Origin: Planctomycetia bacterium
Lineage (GTDB): Bacteria; Planctomycetota; Planctomycetia; Gemmatales; HRBIN36
Direction of reading: 5' to 3'
Assembly (NCBI GenBank): GCA_016795155.1
Contig: JAEUIE010000032.1
Location: 62,001-126,000 of the forward strand
DNA: 64,000 nt
Shown here: one piece after another, positions 21,322 to 31,018 of the stretch
How the letters are laid out: each line of letters opens with the position of its first letter
How positions within the stretch are numbered: the first letter of the stretch is position 1
Notes under the pieces: generated by a model
Seen by the model: only the letters and a program-made list of their open reading frames with translations
Told to the model about the DNA's origin: nothing
Databases searched by the model: none
Made by a program: the position numbers and the translations under genes

Positions 21322-22928
21322 AGTTTTATTTTGACCAGTTGTTCCTGATGGCGTGGAGATACGCCAAACTGTTCAATGGAATAACTACCTTTTTCTGAAA
21401 ACCATTGTTGCAGAAGTTTCTCTCCTTCTTTCGGGCTTGCAGGGGAGCAGGCGAAAGTTTTACCTTGGACATCACGTCGTAAATGCCCCTCCTCAACAAT
21501 GATCTCACCACCTTTGATGACAAATCTGGGTGAACGAAACATCTGTTCGCGATTGGTATGATCTGAGTAAATAGTGATATCAGCATCTGCACCGGGTCCG
21601 AGATGTCCTTTGTGCTTCAGGCCAAGGATTCGCGCCGGGGCTGATCGAGTAATGATGGCGATTTCCTGCAGAGTATACTCCCGGTGCAAATCACGTAATA
21701 CTGACTTTTCCTGCACGGAATGAGGCAATCGCTTGAATGCTTCCCGTCGACAGGCGGCATCCATCAGCAACGCCATGATTGCTGGATATGCAAAAAAAGA
21801 GGCTCCATTGGGATGATCAGTCGAAAGCACCACCTGCCAGGGATTTTGAGCCAGCAGCAACAACTCTAGTCCGATAGCCCATTGCCAGGCGTGAAGTGTG
21901 ACCTTGTCCTTAAATTCAAATGGCAACATTCCGCAACCTGATTCAAGTTCTGAATCCAGATTGACCCACCGTTTGCCTGTCAGTTGCCAGAGCAGATATT
22001 CGAGTGGGGAATCTTCCGTGAGTGTTACCACATTGCCAAACATGACCTGCCCAATGTCGCAAGTCGTTTCGGGATGTGCATTCAGATACTCCATCAAGCG
22101 TTCCGAAGAACTGGTGATGGTGCCTTTATCGTTACCGTAAGCATGAAATTGAATATGCGTTAAATGATGCCTTCTACCTTGGAGCGCCTTCAGGGTCTGC
22201 AGCGTTATGTCAAAATTGCCCGGTACACCCAGTCGATTTGCGTGTACATGAATGGGATGAGGTAGTTTGAATCTGTCAGCAACATCGGCCAACTCAGTCA
22301 TAATAGTGCGTGGAGTGATCGAACTGCTACCTAATTGAGAATCAATCGATTCAACTTCTAATGGATTGCCGCCGTGACGTTGCCAGGTGGATACAGCACC
22401 GGGATTGACGATCTTGATGCCATAGGCGCCTGTCCGATGGAGCAAAGCGGAAACGATGGCTTCCAGTCGAGATGAATCTTTCGCTGTGAGGGCATCCAGC
22501 ACCTGTTTATGATTGCCCAGCAGCAACAGAAAGCCTTTATCGAGATTAGGGGTATCAGCAAGTTCAAAATGCGTTTGTCTGGCAGCCGAAGCGCTGATCG
22601 CTGCTTCGATTGCTGTTGTGTATCCGAGTGCAGCATATCGTCGTCCAGTCAATATTGCAGAAGCGAGCAATCCATCATGGTTGTTCTGAACCAGTTCTGG
22701 CAGTAGCCGACGCGCCCGATTCACACATGGCCCGGCAATGTGGCAATGCATATCCACTCCGCCCGGCATCACCACCATGCCTGAAACATCCAGTGAGCTG
22801 ACTTGATCCTTCCGAGTGAATTGAGAAACGAGTTTGCCATTTTCAATCAGAATGTCCTTTATCACTCCATCAATCTGGTTGGCTGGATCATAGACTTTAC
22901 CACCTTGTAGTTTCAATCGGTCAGTCAT
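21318..22928 (-). CDS. fhcA: Formylmethanofuran dehydrogenase / formyltransferase-hydrolase subunit A
   Basis: This 536-residue amidohydrolase-fold protein matches subunit A of the bacterial formyltransferase/hydrolase (Fhc) and archaeal formylmethanofuran dehydrogenase complexes. Metal-site features include GVDMHCHIAGPCVNRAR, a lysine in GAYGIKIVNPGA, IHVHANRLG and STDHPNGASFF. In the tetrahydromethanopterin C1 pathway it hydrolyses formylmethanofuran to formate. The start overlaps the end of fhcB by 4 bases, so the two form an operon. Subunits C and D and other pathway genes are not in this window. Confidence 0.9.
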   Translation of the reverse strand: MTDRLKLQGGKVYDPANQIDGVIKDILIENGKLVSQFTRKDQVSSLDVSGMVVMPGGVDMHCHIAGPCVNRARRLLPELVQNNHDGLLASAILTGRRYAALGYTTAIEAAISASAARQTHFELADTPNLDKGFLLLLGNHKQVLDALTAKDSSRLEAIVSALLHRTGAYGIKIVNPGAVSTWQRHGGNPLEVESIDSQLGSSSITPRTIMTELADVADRFKLPHPIHVHANRLGVPGNFDITLQTLKALQGRRHHLTHIQFHAYGNDKGTITSSSERLMEYLNAHPETTCDIGQVMFGNVVTLTEDSPLEYLLWQLTGKRWVNLDSELESGCGMLPFEFKDKVTLHAWQWAIGLELLLLAQNPWQVVLSTDHPNGASFFAYPAIMALLMDAACRREAFKRLPHSVQEKSVLRDLHREYTLQEIAIITRSAPARILGLKHKGHLGPGADADITIYSDHTNREQMFRSPRFVIKGGEIIVEEGHLRRDVQGKTFACSPASPKEGEKLLQQWFSEKGSYSIEQFGVSPRHQEQLVKIKL

Positions 22929-24124
22929 AGCTGCACCTTCCGTGAGATCGTCTCCAGTAGAGCAGCAGTAGGCGAAGGTTGTCCCTTTGCCTGTCCCACC
23001 AGTCGGAGCATTACGCCGTCGCCACGCACAATATGTGCATCATAAACCGGGCTTAACAGTGGCACCTCCATCGCAAACTCTGCTTGTTGAAAGTCCGGAG
23101 ATTGGGAGATGACAATTTCCTTGAACCTGGAACGGTCGAAGTGTGGGTGCTTTTGCTTCATGGATTTCCAGAACAGGTTGGGATCTACACCAATCCAGAG
23201 AATCACATCGAGTGCATGTTGCAGAATGAGCTTTTCTGCTTCCCCCATGTGTGGCAGATACTGAGCCTGGTTGTTGCTGAATCGCAAAGGCCCGGGAAAG
23301 CCTGTCAGCCAGGTGAGGGCTTCTGTAACAGTACGTGCCTTACCGGTACTGCCGAGCAGTGATATGCCAACCCTTCGATGTGCACGCTGATGTGCAGCCC
23401 ACTGCTGCCATTGTGCAACGTACGGTACATCGTCGAGTGCCAATTGAGCCAGAAAGTAGATTTGAATGCATTGAGCTTTTGTAGCCGCAGCAGAAAGTGA
23501 CTTCAGATGAGCAGGTAGCAGTTCTCCTTTTTCGTCATGCAGTCGCAAATGAAGAATGTTCTTCATCCTTTCTTGCGGAGTCCACAAAACCTCCAGTTGA
23601 GTTCTGTTTTTTCCTGGCCCTTTGCTGAAGTGTCGTTCACGAAAGCGAGGTTGAACAGCATCGACACCTTTCTCAAATCCAATAAACAGTATGAGGTTAG
23701 CAGCCTGTTCTGTCTCCGCTCGACTCAGTGCAAGATCAGGTGCATCATGCCCCCAGAATCGAATAGGATCAGCAGGCCAGGTGCATAGCCAGGCATTCAA
23801 TAATTCAGCCAGGCGTACCGAAGCAGCAATATCTTCTACGGTTACCAAGCTTAATCCGAGTATACCGGGACTTTGTGCATTTCTCAGAAGTTGAACAGTT
23901 CTATCAACCAGTTGTTCTTGAGAGATTAGCTGACCTTTCTGCCAGCAGCGGTCCTGGCTGTTCAATGCATGACGAATAAATGTAGTACCCTGCTCACAAG
24001 CATTGGCATACGCAATTGCTTCACCACTATGGTGCAGCTCGATGTCATCGCACAAACAGCCGCATCCTGAACATACGACAGGTCCGGCTGGTACTGCACT
24101 GGTTGGAGAGGAGTTTGTTTCCAA
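22925..24124 (-). CDS. fhcB: Formylmethanofuran dehydrogenase-type subunit B
   Basis: This 399-residue protein begins with the VVCSGCGCLCDDIELHHSG motif seen in FwdB/FmdB/FhcB proteins, and keeps ANACEQGTTFI and a molybdopterin-oxidoreductase-like fold (for example LWIGVDPNLFW). In archaea this subunit binds the W/Mo-pterin. In bacterial Fhc complexes it is thought to be structural and lacks dehydrogenase activity. It is the promoter-proximal gene of the fhcB-fhcA pair, and the promoter lies in the roughly 100 bases shared with the divergent kinase gene. Confidence 0.88.
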   Translation of the reverse strand: METNSSPTSAVPAGPVVCSGCGCLCDDIELHHSGEAIAYANACEQGTTFIRHALNSQDRCWQKGQLISQEQLVDRTVQLLRNAQSPGILGLSLVTVEDIAASVRLAELLNAWLCTWPADPIRFWGHDAPDLALSRAETEQAANLILFIGFEKGVDAVQPRFRERHFSKGPGKNRTQLEVLWTPQERMKNILHLRLHDEKGELLPAHLKSLSAAATKAQCIQIYFLAQLALDDVPYVAQWQQWAAHQRAHRRVGISLLGSTGKARTVTEALTWLTGFPGPLRFSNNQAQYLPHMGEAEKLILQHALDVILWIGVDPNLFWKSMKQKHPHFDRSRFKEIVISQSPDFQQAEFAMEVPLLSPVYDAHIVRGDGVMLRLVGQAKGQPSPTAALLETISRKVQL

Positions 24125-24224
24125 GTGAGTTCCGCATGAACTTACATTATTGGGACGATTATACCGTTATCGTTACAATTCACCATGTCAGGGAATGAAT
24201 CTGAAGCCAACGGGAAAGTGTGGA

Positions 24225-24752
24225 ATGAAACGAGCGTCAGCCAGGCAGAATGTGACTTTGATCGGCATGCCTGGTTCTGGGAAAACAACCATAGGCAGAT
24301 ATCTCGCCAAGCATTGGGGTTGGACTTTTTTCGATACCGACCATTTCATTGAATCGGGCGAAGGTAAAACCCTTGAGCAGATCATTGAAACCATTGGCTT
24401 TGTTTCCTTCGTTAATCTGGAAGGCGAGTACATCAAGAAGGTACAGGGGCAGCAACAGATCATTTCCACCGGCGGAAGTGTTATTTATGTAGATGCTGCG
24501 ATGCAGCATTTACGCACCATCAGCACCATTGTTTATCTCGAAACGCCATTGCCCACTCTTGAAGAACGTGTGGGCGATTTGAAAGTTCGTGGAGTCGTCA
24601 TTGCACCGGATCAGTCGCTTGCCAGTTTACTGGAACAGCGGCATCCACTCTATGTGAAGTATGCTGATGTAATAAACGTCTGTGATGGAGATGAACCAGA
24701 GTTAAGCAGTCAGGAAGTCATCAAACAGGTGGAACATCGCTGGAATACATGA
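24225..24752 (+). CDS. Shikimate-kinase-superfamily kinase, divergent
   Basis: This 175-residue P-loop kinase has Walker A GMPGSGKTT, the DTD motif (FFDTDHFIE) and the late Arg motif EQRHPLYVKYADV of the shikimate kinase fold. Two shikimate-kinase hallmarks differ: the FR..E substrate-binding arginine is Val (SFVNLE), and the GGG motif reads GGS (STGGSVIY). This places it in a divergent branch. From memory, some members of that branch have been proposed to be homoserine kinases, so the substrate is open. ATG 24225 is chosen because of a GGGAAAG site 7 bases upstream and a normal family length. An earlier in-frame ATG at 24195 has a poorly spaced site. Confidence 0.75.
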   Translation: MKRASARQNVTLIGMPGSGKTTIGRYLAKHWGWTFFDTDHFIESGEGKTLEQIIETIGFVSFVNLEGEYIKKVQGQQQIISTGGSVIYVDAAMQHLRTISTIVYLETPLPTLEERVGDLKVRGVVIAPDQSLASLLEQRHPLYVKYADVINVCDGDEPELSSQEVIKQVEHRWNT

Positions 24753-24800
24753 CAGAGAGTGTTTGGTCTGGTAAATTAGTCGAATCACAGGAGTGGTTAC

Positions 24801-25823
24801 ATGGTTCGCGTCGGTTTGGTGGGCATCGGCTTCATGGGCATGATTCATTATCTGGCTTACCAGAAAGTACCCGGAGTCAAGGTTGTTGCCATCTGTGAAC
24901 GCGATGCAAAAAAGCGGGCGGGGGATTGGACAGACATTCAGGGCAACTTCGGCCCACGTGGTTCGCAGATGGATTTATCCGGCATCGACTGTTACGAAAG
25001 TTACGAAGAATTCCTTCTGAAATCTGATGTTGATCTCGTCGATCTTTGTTTGCCTACCGAGATGCATGTATCGTGGTCGCTGCAGGCACTGGCTGCAGGC
25101 AAACATGTGTTTGTCGAAAAACCTTTGGCGTTGACTACGGCAGAGGCAGATCGTTGTCTAAGTGCAGCGAAGCAGGCAGGCAAGTTGCACTTTGTCGGGC
25201 ATGTGTTGCCTTTCTTCCCTGAGTTCAGCTATGCCTTGAAGTTCGTTCAAAGCGGCCAGGGTGGAAAACTGCAGGCTGCACATTTGCGACGGTTGATCTG
25301 CAAGCCACTTTGGCGGAAAGGTCCCCAGGCAGATGGCCCGGCAGTTGATCTGCACATTCACGATAACCATTTTGCCTGCCTGCTCGCTGGCACACCCAAA
25401 GCAGTTCGCAGCAAAGGCGTGGTGGATAGAGATAATGTGGTTCAGCATGTGGAAACGCAATATCTCTATGATGATGTCAGTCAGTGCATTACTTCAGCGA
25501 GTGGGGCGCTGTATCAGCAGGGATGTGGTTTTTCACACGGGTTTACCATCCTGATGGAAAAAGCCAGCTTGCTCTTCGATTCACTTGGCATTCCGCTGAC
25601 CTTGTTGACTCATGATGGCAAATCAGAGAAAGTGTCGCTGCCGGGATCAGGCGATCCGGTCGATGCCTTCTCAGCGGAGATTGCTGAAGTGGTTGCATCG
25701 GTAAGGCAAGGCAAGCGCTCAGCGATACTCGATGGCAAGCTTGGTCGCGATGCATTGGCGATCAGTTTGTCGGAAGAAGATGCAGTCAAGTCAGGTCGTG
25801 AAGTGAACATTCCAACTGCTTAA
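24801..25823 (+). CDS. Gfo/Idh/MocA-family oxidoreductase, cytoplasmic
   Basis: This 340-residue NAD(P)-dependent dehydrogenase has the Rossmann motif [14 protein letters not shown] at the N-terminus and the family Lys-Pro signature in [16 protein letters not shown]. No signal peptide is present, unlike the Tat-type paralogue at 37690. The start has AGGAG about 8 bases upstream. It is followed after 11 bases by leuB. The substrate is probably a sugar or polyol, but it is not identified. Confidence 0.88.
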   Translation: MVRVGLVGIGFMGMIHYLAYQKVPGVKVVAICERDAKKRAGDWTDIQGNFGPRGSQMDLSGIDCYESYEEFLLKSDVDLVDLCLPTEMHVSWSLQALAAGKHVFVEKPLALTTAEADRCLSAAKQAGKLHFVGHVLPFFPEFSYALKFVQSGQGGKLQAAHLRRLICKPLWRKGPQADGPAVDLHIHDNHFACLLAGTPKAVRSKGVVDRDNVVQHVETQYLYDDVSQCITSASGALYQQGCGFSHGFTILMEKASLLFDSLGIPLTLLTHDGKSEKVSLPGSGDPVDAFSAEIAEVVASVRQGKRSAILDGKLGRDALAISLSEEDAVKSGREVNIPTA

Positions 25824-25834
25824 CAAGGGAAATC

Positions 25835-26902
25835 ATGCAAGCACATATTACGGTTCTTCCCGGTGATGGTATCGGCCCAGAAGTGACAAGCTGCGCCCTC
25901 GAAGTTCTGCAGCGCGTTGCAACGAAGTTTGGGCATACGTTTACCACCAAAACGATGCTCGTTGGCGGCGCTTCCATTGATGCCCACGGAACGGCATTAA
26001 CCGATGAGACATTGCGCGCCTGTCAGCAAAGCCAGGCTGTTCTGCTGGGTGCTGTAGGTGGGCCGAAGTGGGACAACCCGCAAGCAACGGTCAGGCCGGA
26101 ACAGGGCTTGCTTGCTTTACGCAAAGGCCTGGGAGTGTTTGCCAACCTGCGTCCGGTCAAAGTGCATCCGGCACTGGTGAATGCATCGCCATTGAAACCT
26201 GAATTTTTAAAAGGTGTTGATATCCTGGTGATGCGTGAACTCACCGGTGGTTTATATTTTGCAACGCCCCGTTTTCGTGAGAAAACAGCAGCAGGATATG
26301 AACGTGCTGTGGATACTCTTGAATATGCAGACTACGAAGTGGAACGTGTGGTTGATCTAGCGTGCCAATTAGCTATGGCACGGAGAAAGAAAGTTACTTC
26401 GGTGGATAAGGCCAATGTGCTTGATTCTTCGCGTCTGTGGCGGCAGGTGACCAACCGCGTAGCAGCACGGTATCCGGAAGTAAAACTGGAGCACATGCTG
26501 GTCGATACTGCAGCTATGCGACTCATCTCAGCTCCCAGCAGTTTTGATGTTCTGGTCACCGAGAATATGTTTGGCGATATATTGACCGACGAAGCCTCGG
26601 TGCTGGCTGGTTCCATGGGCATGTTGCCCTCTGCTTCACTCGGTAAAGATGTGCCGGGACTGTATGAGCCCATTCATGGATCAGCGCCAGACATTGCCGG
26701 AAAGGGAATTGCCAACCCCATTGGAACCATTTTGTCAGTTGCACTATTGCTACGCTATTCACTGAAACTTGAGAGGGAGGCTGCAGCGATTGAAGGTGCA
26801 GTTGACCGTATCATCAGTGATGGTCACCGTTCACAAGATTTAGGCGGGAAGTTGACGACAAATCAGGTTTCTCATGCTATTCTAGAATGCTTGGCCAACT
26901 AA
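25835..26902 (+). CDS. leuB: 3-isopropylmalate dehydrogenase
   Basis: This 355-residue protein is full length for LeuB. It begins [13 protein letters not shown] and has the substrate-binding arginines in the [15 protein letters not shown] region. It carries the metal-binding aspartates in [23 protein letters not shown] and ends with [19 protein letters not shown], typical of LeuB. It catalyses oxidative decarboxylation of 3-isopropylmalate in leucine synthesis in the cytoplasm. The ATG has AAGGGA just upstream. Other leu genes are not in the window. Confidence 0.95.
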   Translation: MQAHITVLPGDGIGPEVTSCALEVLQRVATKFGHTFTTKTMLVGGASIDAHGTALTDETLRACQQSQAVLLGAVGGPKWDNPQATVRPEQGLLALRKGLGVFANLRPVKVHPALVNASPLKPEFLKGVDILVMRELTGGLYFATPRFREKTAAGYERAVDTLEYADYEVERVVDLACQLAMARRKKVTSVDKANVLDSSRLWRQVTNRVAARYPEVKLEHMLVDTAAMRLISAPSSFDVLVTENMFGDILTDEASVLAGSMGMLPSASLGKDVPGLYEPIHGSAPDIAGKGIANPIGTILSVALLLRYSLKLEREAAAIEGAVDRIISDGHRSQDLGGKLTTNQVSHAILECLAN

Positions 26903-26933
26903 GCTGCCCCTTGATCATCCCAGATTGACATCC

Positions 26934-27791
26934 ATGAAGATTGGCTACAACACCAACGGCTTTGCTCACCATCGATTAACCGATGCCTTGCATATTCTGG
27001 GTGATATCGGTTATCAATCCGTTGCGATCACACTTGACTATCATTCGCTGAATCCATTTGAGGCAGATCCGAGGCCGCAACTGGATGAAGTGAGGGCGAT
27101 TCTGGAATCGTACCAGATGGCTTGTGTCATTGAGACCGGCGCCAGGTATCTGCTTGATCCCTATCGCAAACATCAGCCGACACTGCTGGATGCCGAGCCA
27201 GGTGAACGATCCAGGCGCATCGGTATGTTGCTGCGATCCATCGAATATGCTCATCATCTGGGTGCAGACGCTGTCAGTTTCTGGTCGGGCTCTCCGAACG
27301 ATAAAGCACCGGCTGAAGTCCATTGGCAACGCATGGTGGATAGTTGCAGGTGGCTATGTGATCATGCAGAAAAGCGCAAAGTCCGGTTGGCTTTTGAGCC
27401 TGAACCGGGCATGCTCATTGCCTCAACCAACGATTTTGGCAAATTGCATCGACAATTGAATCATCCCTATTTTGGTTTAACCCTCGACCTGGGACATGTG
27501 CATTGCCTGGGTGAAGGTCCTATTCCACCGATTATTCGTCGCTGGAGCCATGTGCTCTGGAACATTCATGTCGAAGACATGCGACAGGGAGAACATCAAC
27601 ATCTGATGTTCGGCGAAGGGGAAATGGAGTTCGACTCGATTGCACAGGCACTTCACGAAGTGGGGTACGAAGGTGGTCTGCATGTGGAATTGAGTCGTCA
27701 TAGCTATGACGCTGTCAATGTCGCTGCATCGGCGTTACACTACCTGCAGGAACATGGATTTGCTTCTCCTGCCAGTCGCTGCTTGGCCTAG
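26934..27791 (+). CDS. Xylose-isomerase-like TIM barrel protein
   Basis: This 285-residue protein is a member of the sugar-phosphate isomerase/epimerase (AP endonuclease 2 / xylose-isomerase-like) family. Metal-site type residues are present: ETGARYLLDP, LAFEPEPGMLIAS, LTLDLGHVHCLGEG, NIHVEDMRQGEHQHLMFGEG and LHVELSRHSYDA. Unlike the paralogue-type barrel at 59385, it therefore looks able to bind a divalent metal. The ATG at 26934 is preferred over an in-frame TTG 9 bases upstream. It follows leuB by 31 bases. The substrate is unknown. Confidence 0.83.
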   Translation: MKIGYNTNGFAHHRLTDALHILGDIGYQSVAITLDYHSLNPFEADPRPQLDEVRAILESYQMACVIETGARYLLDPYRKHQPTLLDAEPGERSRRIGMLLRSIEYAHHLGADAVSFWSGSPNDKAPAEVHWQRMVDSCRWLCDHAEKRKVRLAFEPEPGMLIASTNDFGKLHRQLNHPYFGLTLDLGHVHCLGEGPIPPIIRRWSHVLWNIHVEDMRQGEHQHLMFGEGEMEFDSIAQALHEVGYEGGLHVELSRHSYDAVNVAASALHYLQEHGFASPASRCLA

Positions 27792-27925
27792 CAGCTAGAG
27801 TTGTAGAAAGCCATCTTGATTTCTAATTCATCAACTGCATCAAGCAGATAGACCAATAGCTCAGCTTGTGACCAGACGCATTTCTGGTACGATGTCATAC
27901 CAGATATTAATTGGCAGGGAAGCCG

Positions 27926-30900
27926 ATGCGTGTTGCACTTTTTTCGAGGAATCTACATACTGCAGATGCAGTCGGTAAGCAGGTTTTGGCCAAGCTGCAC
28001 TTCTTTCAGCAGCGTGGCGCTGAAGTAAAACTTTTCCTTACTGAGCCTTGTTCCCAAAACCCTGAGCTGAATACAACCCAGTATGTAATTGGTTCAGCGA
28101 AAGAGATTTGGAAACAACCTGAACATCGACGTTACTTACAGTCGTCCGATTGGATTATTGCCGAGTTTGCAGCATCATATTCCCTGCTTGACCTGCTCCC
28201 GGCCCTGCAACATGCTGGGCCACGAGTGCTGATTGATTATCACGGCATCACGCCGCTGGAACTGGCAGAAGAGGGTTTGAAGTCAGAAATTATTCAGGCA
28301 AACAGCCAATGTGCTCTGCTTTGGTGTGCTGATGCAGTGATGGTGCACAGCCAGTTTGCTGCAGGCGAATTGCAATCAGCCATTAATCTGCCTGCTGAAC
28401 GTATCTATGTGATTCCATGCTGGGTACAAGCATCGGTTCAACAAAATCACCTGCAAAACAAAGTACAGCAATTGCGGCTACCATTTGGCCGTTCCAGAAT
28501 CCTTCTGTTTACTGGAAGAATGGCCAGGAACAAGCTGCCGGAAATGCTGATACAGGCTCTGTCCATTTTGAATCAGACAGGTCAATCGTATCAGGCTGTA
28601 TTCATTGGCAAGCAGGATGACATCTATCAAACGAGATTGCAGGCTTGTCATTCCCTGGCCCGGCAACTTGGTGTTGAGGATCGCGTTCACTTTATGGGCT
28701 GTGTCAGCAATACAGAATTGCAAGCCTGGTATTCTGCTGCTGATACACTCATCTTGCCTTCGCGACATGAGTGCTTTGGCATGCCCATCGTGGAAGCGAT
28801 GATGTCGGGTACTCCAGTCATTGGACTGCAAGCAGGTTCGCTACCTGAAGTCATCGGGCATGCTGGCTACACCGTTCGCAATCCAGAAGAGTTGGCAAGC
28901 CAGTTGCAGGTTCTGTTCAGTAAACCTGTGGTTTGTTCATCAAAGCGAGTTGCGATAGTAACCCATCGGTATGGTCAGCATTTTGCTGGCGGTGCAGAGA
29001 AATCGCTGCGAACCATGGCCAAGGCACTTCAGCAGCGTGGGTACGCGATTGATATCCTCACTACCTGCAATGTACATGAAAACAGGTGGAGTAACACACT
29101 GCCTGCTGGCACTGTCAGCGAAGATGGTTTTCAGGTGAAGCGATTTCCGATTGACCCATTCAATGCTTCCAAACTGGGTGATGCCTACGAGAAAATCAGC
29201 CAACGACGGGGCAAAGTGGATCATGGCACTGAGCAACTCTATCTGAATAATTCTCTGAGTTCTCAGTCATTAATTGCAGAATTGAAGTCGCAGTTGGATC
29301 AGTATCAGGCAGTCATCACCGGGCCTTATTTATTTAAGTTGGTGTACGATGTGGTGCAGGCATGTGGAAGTAAAGTGCTGCTGGCACCGTGCTTTCATAA
29401 TGAGCCTTTGGCCCGTCTTGAAGCCTTTAGAACTGCCTACCGTCAGGCAGGGGGAATGTTGTTCCACTCGGATGTGGAAGCAGAATTCACCAGCCAGTTA
29501 TTGGGAATTCACCATCCTCGACATGCAGTGATGGGAACAGTGTTGGAGCCTGCTGCATTTCAGGGGAACGCTGCATCAGGCCAGCAAAAGTGTGGTGAGA
29601 ACTATCTCGTCTATGTGGGAAGATACTGTCCGGAAAAGGGATTGGATTGCCTGATCGAATGGCTTGATCAGATCAATCGAAATTCAGCGAACCCTGTGAA
29701 ACTGGTCTGTATGGGGCAGGGGCCACGCAAGCTGCCGTCCAAACCCTGGCTGATGGATTTAGGTTATCTTGATGAAGCAGAAAAGCGTGATGTTATTGCT
29801 GGTGCATTGGCTCTGGTAAATCTTTCCCGCCAGGAATCGCTCTCGATTGTGGCCTTGGAAGCCTGGGCATTGGGTGTGCCGGTGATAGTTCACGAGCAAT
29901 GCTCGGTGTTAAAAGAGCAGGTCAAACGTTCCCAAGCTGGAAGGGTAGTTGGATCGGTGCAAGCACTGAAAGACGTAATCACTACCTGGATGAAAAACCC
30001 AGATGAGAGAGTTGATACGGGATCACATGGAAGAACATGGGTGATGCAGGAATATGCATCAGCCGAGCGCTACGCGGGTAAATTGGATCAGTTAGTCAGA
30101 TCATTGTCTGACCCAATAAGTAAGGTTGCAAAAGAACAGGGGATTCGCAGAGCAAATGGGTTTGATCCTGCCCTCTGGGAAGAGCGATTGTCGTTAATTC
30201 TGGATGCTGTCTGGTCTGAGGAACCACGCAAACAGCACGCTCGGGTTGAAATAGAATTGTTGCAACATGAACTCGTTCTTACGCCAACAGCGAAATCCAT
30301 CGCAACGACAGTGCGTGCAAGAAACCTTGGCAATATACTGTTGCCTTCCCATGGGCCTGCTCGCTGTTCCTGGCAGGTGCAATGGCTTAATGCAAAGCAT
30401 GCTTGCGTTGGACAGATTCAGGTAATACCTCTTGCAGCAGCCCTTATGCCAGGACAAGAGCAGATGTGCGTACTGTCTATTGATGTTCCTGCTGATTCTC
30501 AAATAACAGGCATGCAGCTTCAATTAAGGCAAAAGGAAATGGTGTTGAATACTGCAACAGCCCGGATTATGGAAAAGAACAACTCACAGTCTGATATTCA
30601 ACATGACAGACCAATTGCAGCCATTGAGCCATTGCTTCGCCAGCTCAGGTCATTGCTGTCGGAAGCCAAGCAGGTGGAAACCCTGCCTGAAACATATCAG
30701 GACGTTACAGAAGGTCTGCTGGCTACACTGAAAAAACAGGTTAAACACAAACTGCTCAACAACTTCCGGAAAGCCTATGTGGATGTAGCGTTCAGGCAGC
30801 AATCTGACTTGAACGAAAAGCTGATTGTGTGTATGAGTCTGTTGCTGGAAGCACTATCAACCCAGGATAGCACCGCTCAGGCTGCTGAGCAGGACAGGCG

Positions 30901-31018
30901 AGTTCGCAGACTTGAAAAACAGATGCGAAAGGATCGCCGTCAGATACGTTTGCTGGAGCGACAACTGCAGCGTTGGCAAACGCCAGTGCAAACGGGAATT
31001 CAGGGGGAAACACCATGA
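27926..31018 (+). CDS. Two-domain GT4-type glycosyltransferase with C-terminal coiled coil
   Basis: This 1030-residue cytoplasmic protein contains two GT-B modules. The first (about 1-325) has FTGRMARNKLP and the GT4 donor-site motif ECFGMPIVEAMMSGTPV. The second (about 340-720) opens with KRVAIVTHRYGQHFAGGAEKS and has VYVGRYCPEKGLD and QESLSIVALEAWALGVPV. A beta-type region (about 770-875) follows, similar in position to accessory domains of polysaccharide enzymes, then a helical tail ending in a basic coiled coil (RRVRRLEKQMRKDRRQIRLL). The ATG at 27926 has AGGGAAG upstream; the upstream TTG frame start is unlikely. The stop overlaps the next gene (ATGA), an NAD-sugar epimerase, which points to surface glycan assembly. 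Confidence 0.87.
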   Translation: MRVALFSRNLHTADAVGKQVLAKLHFFQQRGAEVKLFLTEPCSQNPELNTTQYVIGSAKEIWKQPEHRRYLQSSDWIIAEFAASYSLLDLLPALQHAGPRVLIDYHGITPLELAEEGLKSEIIQANSQCALLWCADAVMVHSQFAAGELQSAINLPAERIYVIPCWVQASVQQNHLQNKVQQLRLPFGRSRILLFTGRMARNKLPEMLIQALSILNQTGQSYQAVFIGKQDDIYQTRLQACHSLARQLGVEDRVHFMGCVSNTELQAWYSAADTLILPSRHECFGMPIVEAMMSGTPVIGLQAGSLPEVIGHAGYTVRNPEELASQLQVLFSKPVVCSSKRVAIVTHRYGQHFAGGAEKSLRTMAKALQQRGYAIDILTTCNVHENRWSNTLPAGTVSEDGFQVKRFPIDPFNASKLGDAYEKISQRRGKVDHGTEQLYLNNSLSSQSLIAELKSQLDQYQAVITGPYLFKLVYDVVQACGSKVLLAPCFHNEPLARLEAFRTAYRQAGGMLFHSDVEAEFTSQLLGIHHPRHAVMGTVLEPAAFQGNAASGQQKCGENYLVYVGRYCPEKGLDCLIEWLDQINRNSANPVKLVCMGQGPRKLPSKPWLMDLGYLDEAEKRDVIAGALALVNLSRQESLSIVALEAWALGVPVIVHEQCSVLKEQVKRSQAGRVVGSVQALKDVITTWMKNPDERVDTGSHGRTWVMQEYASAERYAGKLDQLVRSLSDPISKVAKEQGIRRANGFDPALWEERLSLILDAVWSEEPRKQHARVEIELLQHELVLTPTAKSIATTVRARNLGNILLPSHGPARCSWQVQWLNAKHACVGQIQVIPLAAALMPGQEQMCVLSIDVPADSQITGMQLQLRQKEMVLNTATARIMEKNNSQSDIQHDRPIAAIEPLLRQLRSLLSEAKQVETLPETYQDVTEGLLATLKKQVKHKLLNNFRKAYVDVAFRQQSDLNEKLIVCMSLLLEALSTQDSTAQAAEQDRRVRRLEKQMRKDRRQIRLLERQLQRWQTPVQTGIQGETP

